A DNA stretch of 64,000 nt from contig NW_008709380.1 in NCBI RefSeq assembly GCF_000327385.1, positions 2,404,552 through 2,468,551 of the forward strand, in the 5' to 3' direction. Of the stretch, positions 63,541 through 64,000 are shown piece after piece (position 1 is the stretch's first letter; each line of letters begins with the position of its first letter). Origin of the DNA: Lottia gigantea. Its lineage: Eukaryota; Mollusca; Gastropoda; Lottiidae. The notes under the pieces were generated by a model. The model did not search any database. It worked only from the letters and a program-made list of their open reading frames with translations, and was not told the origin of the DNA. The position numbers were made by a program, and so were the translations under genes.

Positions 63541-63546
63541 AATAAA
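63541..63546 (+). terminator. HYDIN: Polyadenylation signal of HYDIN
   Basis: AATAAA 34 bases after the stop codon, followed by a T-rich stretch, implying a very short 3' UTR. Confidence 0.6.
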
Positions 63547-63780
63547 TCTGATGCCTTTTTCATTCTTTTATCCACATATTTTAATTCTAAAAGAAAACAT
63601 TTTCTGTTGTCCTCAACAATTCTGTTAGTGCCATGGCATGCTAGTATCAAGTTATAAGAAAAGTCTATTTGATAATCATATCCTTACAGTGTTCAAATAT
63701 CCTATGATAAGTTTTATTGAATCTATAACAACTGTGATATTTAATTGTGATTTATTTAATAGTGTATCATAAAAGTATTA

Positions 63781-63786
63781 TTTATT
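63781..63786 (-). terminator. Polyadenylation signal of the right-edge minus-strand gene
   Basis: TTTATT on the plus strand (AATAAA on minus), about 26 bases beyond the putative stop codon at 63812-63814. Confidence 0.3.
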
Positions 63787-63811
63787 TTAAAATGTTGTGA
63801 AAATATTTTTA

Positions 63812-63925
63812 TTAAACTGTCTTACGTTTAGATTGGTGTCTTTCCATTCCACATCCAATCTGAACACAAGATGATCCACCATTCTGACCTATCCCTCCAT
63901 TGCAACCAAGGCCATCATAAGTTTC
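63812..63925 (-). CDS. Possible last exon of a gene entering from the right
   Basis: On the minus strand an open stretch of about 38 codons reads ETYDGLGCNGGIGQNGGSSC then VQIGCGMERHQSKRKTV and stops. The sequence is Gly/Cys-rich and looks protein-like, and an AATAAA follows the stop. An in-frame stop lies a few codons upstream, so it must be the 3' end of a spliced gene; the acceptor (CCAAAG) is weak. No family recognised. If real, the gene is tail-to-tail with HYDIN. Confidence 0.3.
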   Translation of the reverse strand, partial: ETYDGLGCNGGIGQNGGSSCVQIGCGMERHQSKRKTV

Positions 63926-64000
63926 CTTTGGTGAATATCACAGATAATATTCTAAATCAATATTGAGAAAAATTTCAACAAATCAGGGACTATAGTTTTC

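Noticed and set aside
1-64000. CRISPR arrays, bacterial operons, rRNA or intact tRNA genes
   Set aside because: None present. The window is plainly eukaryotic and the only tRNA-like sequences are partial and SINE-like.
1-64000. Integrated viruses, LTR elements or Polintons
   Set aside because: No reverse transcriptase, integrase, capsid or envelope-like reading frames and no long terminal repeats were noticed.

Overview
The window is a gene-dense, AT-rich piece of an animal nuclear genome: all but one of the recognised genes are split by GT-AG introns, exons are short, and 3' UTRs are AT-rich. Gene content (HYDIN, UBE2C, a PRELI/SLMO protein, a CCDC90-family protein) says bilaterian. A short motif that, from memory, is very common in molluscs (AAGGGAGATAA, at 11307 and 50328) together with the compact AT-rich introns suggests a mollusc, perhaps a limpet-like gastropod; that placement is inference. 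Positions 2884-2964 are an assembly gap.

Layout. 1-3203: no recognisable gene. 3250-6881 (+): nine-exon secreted serine-protease homologue with a Thr/Pro-rich mucin-like region; two of its three catalytic residues are replaced. 7854-8956 (+): two-exon protein with three C2H2 zinc fingers. 9772-10848 (+): intronless Ser/Thr kinase. 11142-11860 (+): three-exon, 124-residue secreted protein with two EGF-like modules. 12266-14041 (+): UBE2C, five exons. 14976-17603 (+): CCDC90B/MCUR1-family mitochondrial inner-membrane protein, seven exons. 20744-23021 (-): PRELID3/SLMO-type lipid-transfer protein, six exons. 24436-63507 (+): a complete HYDIN gene, which I resolve into 85 coding exons whose lengths add up to an open frame of 5,225 codons plus stop. 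63812-about 63925 (-): what may be the last exon of a gene entering from the right.

The genes do not form an operon. The arrangements that matter are the head-to-head pair PRELID3/HYDIN, with an RFX X-box-like site in the shared 1.4 kb, the CCAAT plus CHR promoter in front of UBE2C, the tail-to-tail pairs CCDC90B/PRELID3 and HYDIN/right-edge gene, and several small repeats (three tRNA-derived SINE-like remnants, one Penelope-like fragment with a 14-bp target duplication, several local tandem duplications). HYDIN builds the central pair apparatus of motile cilia; UBE2C is the APC/C ubiquitin-conjugating enzyme; CCDC90B/MCUR1 and PRELID3 are both mitochondrial.

I did not find a wholly new multi-gene system. 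The most unusual item is the protease homologue at 3250-6881: a cysteine-rich N-terminus, a repeat-built mucin-like stalk and a pseudo-enzyme S1 domain. Exon boundaries were worked out by hand from splice signals, reading phase and remembered family sequences; no transcript or database evidence was available.
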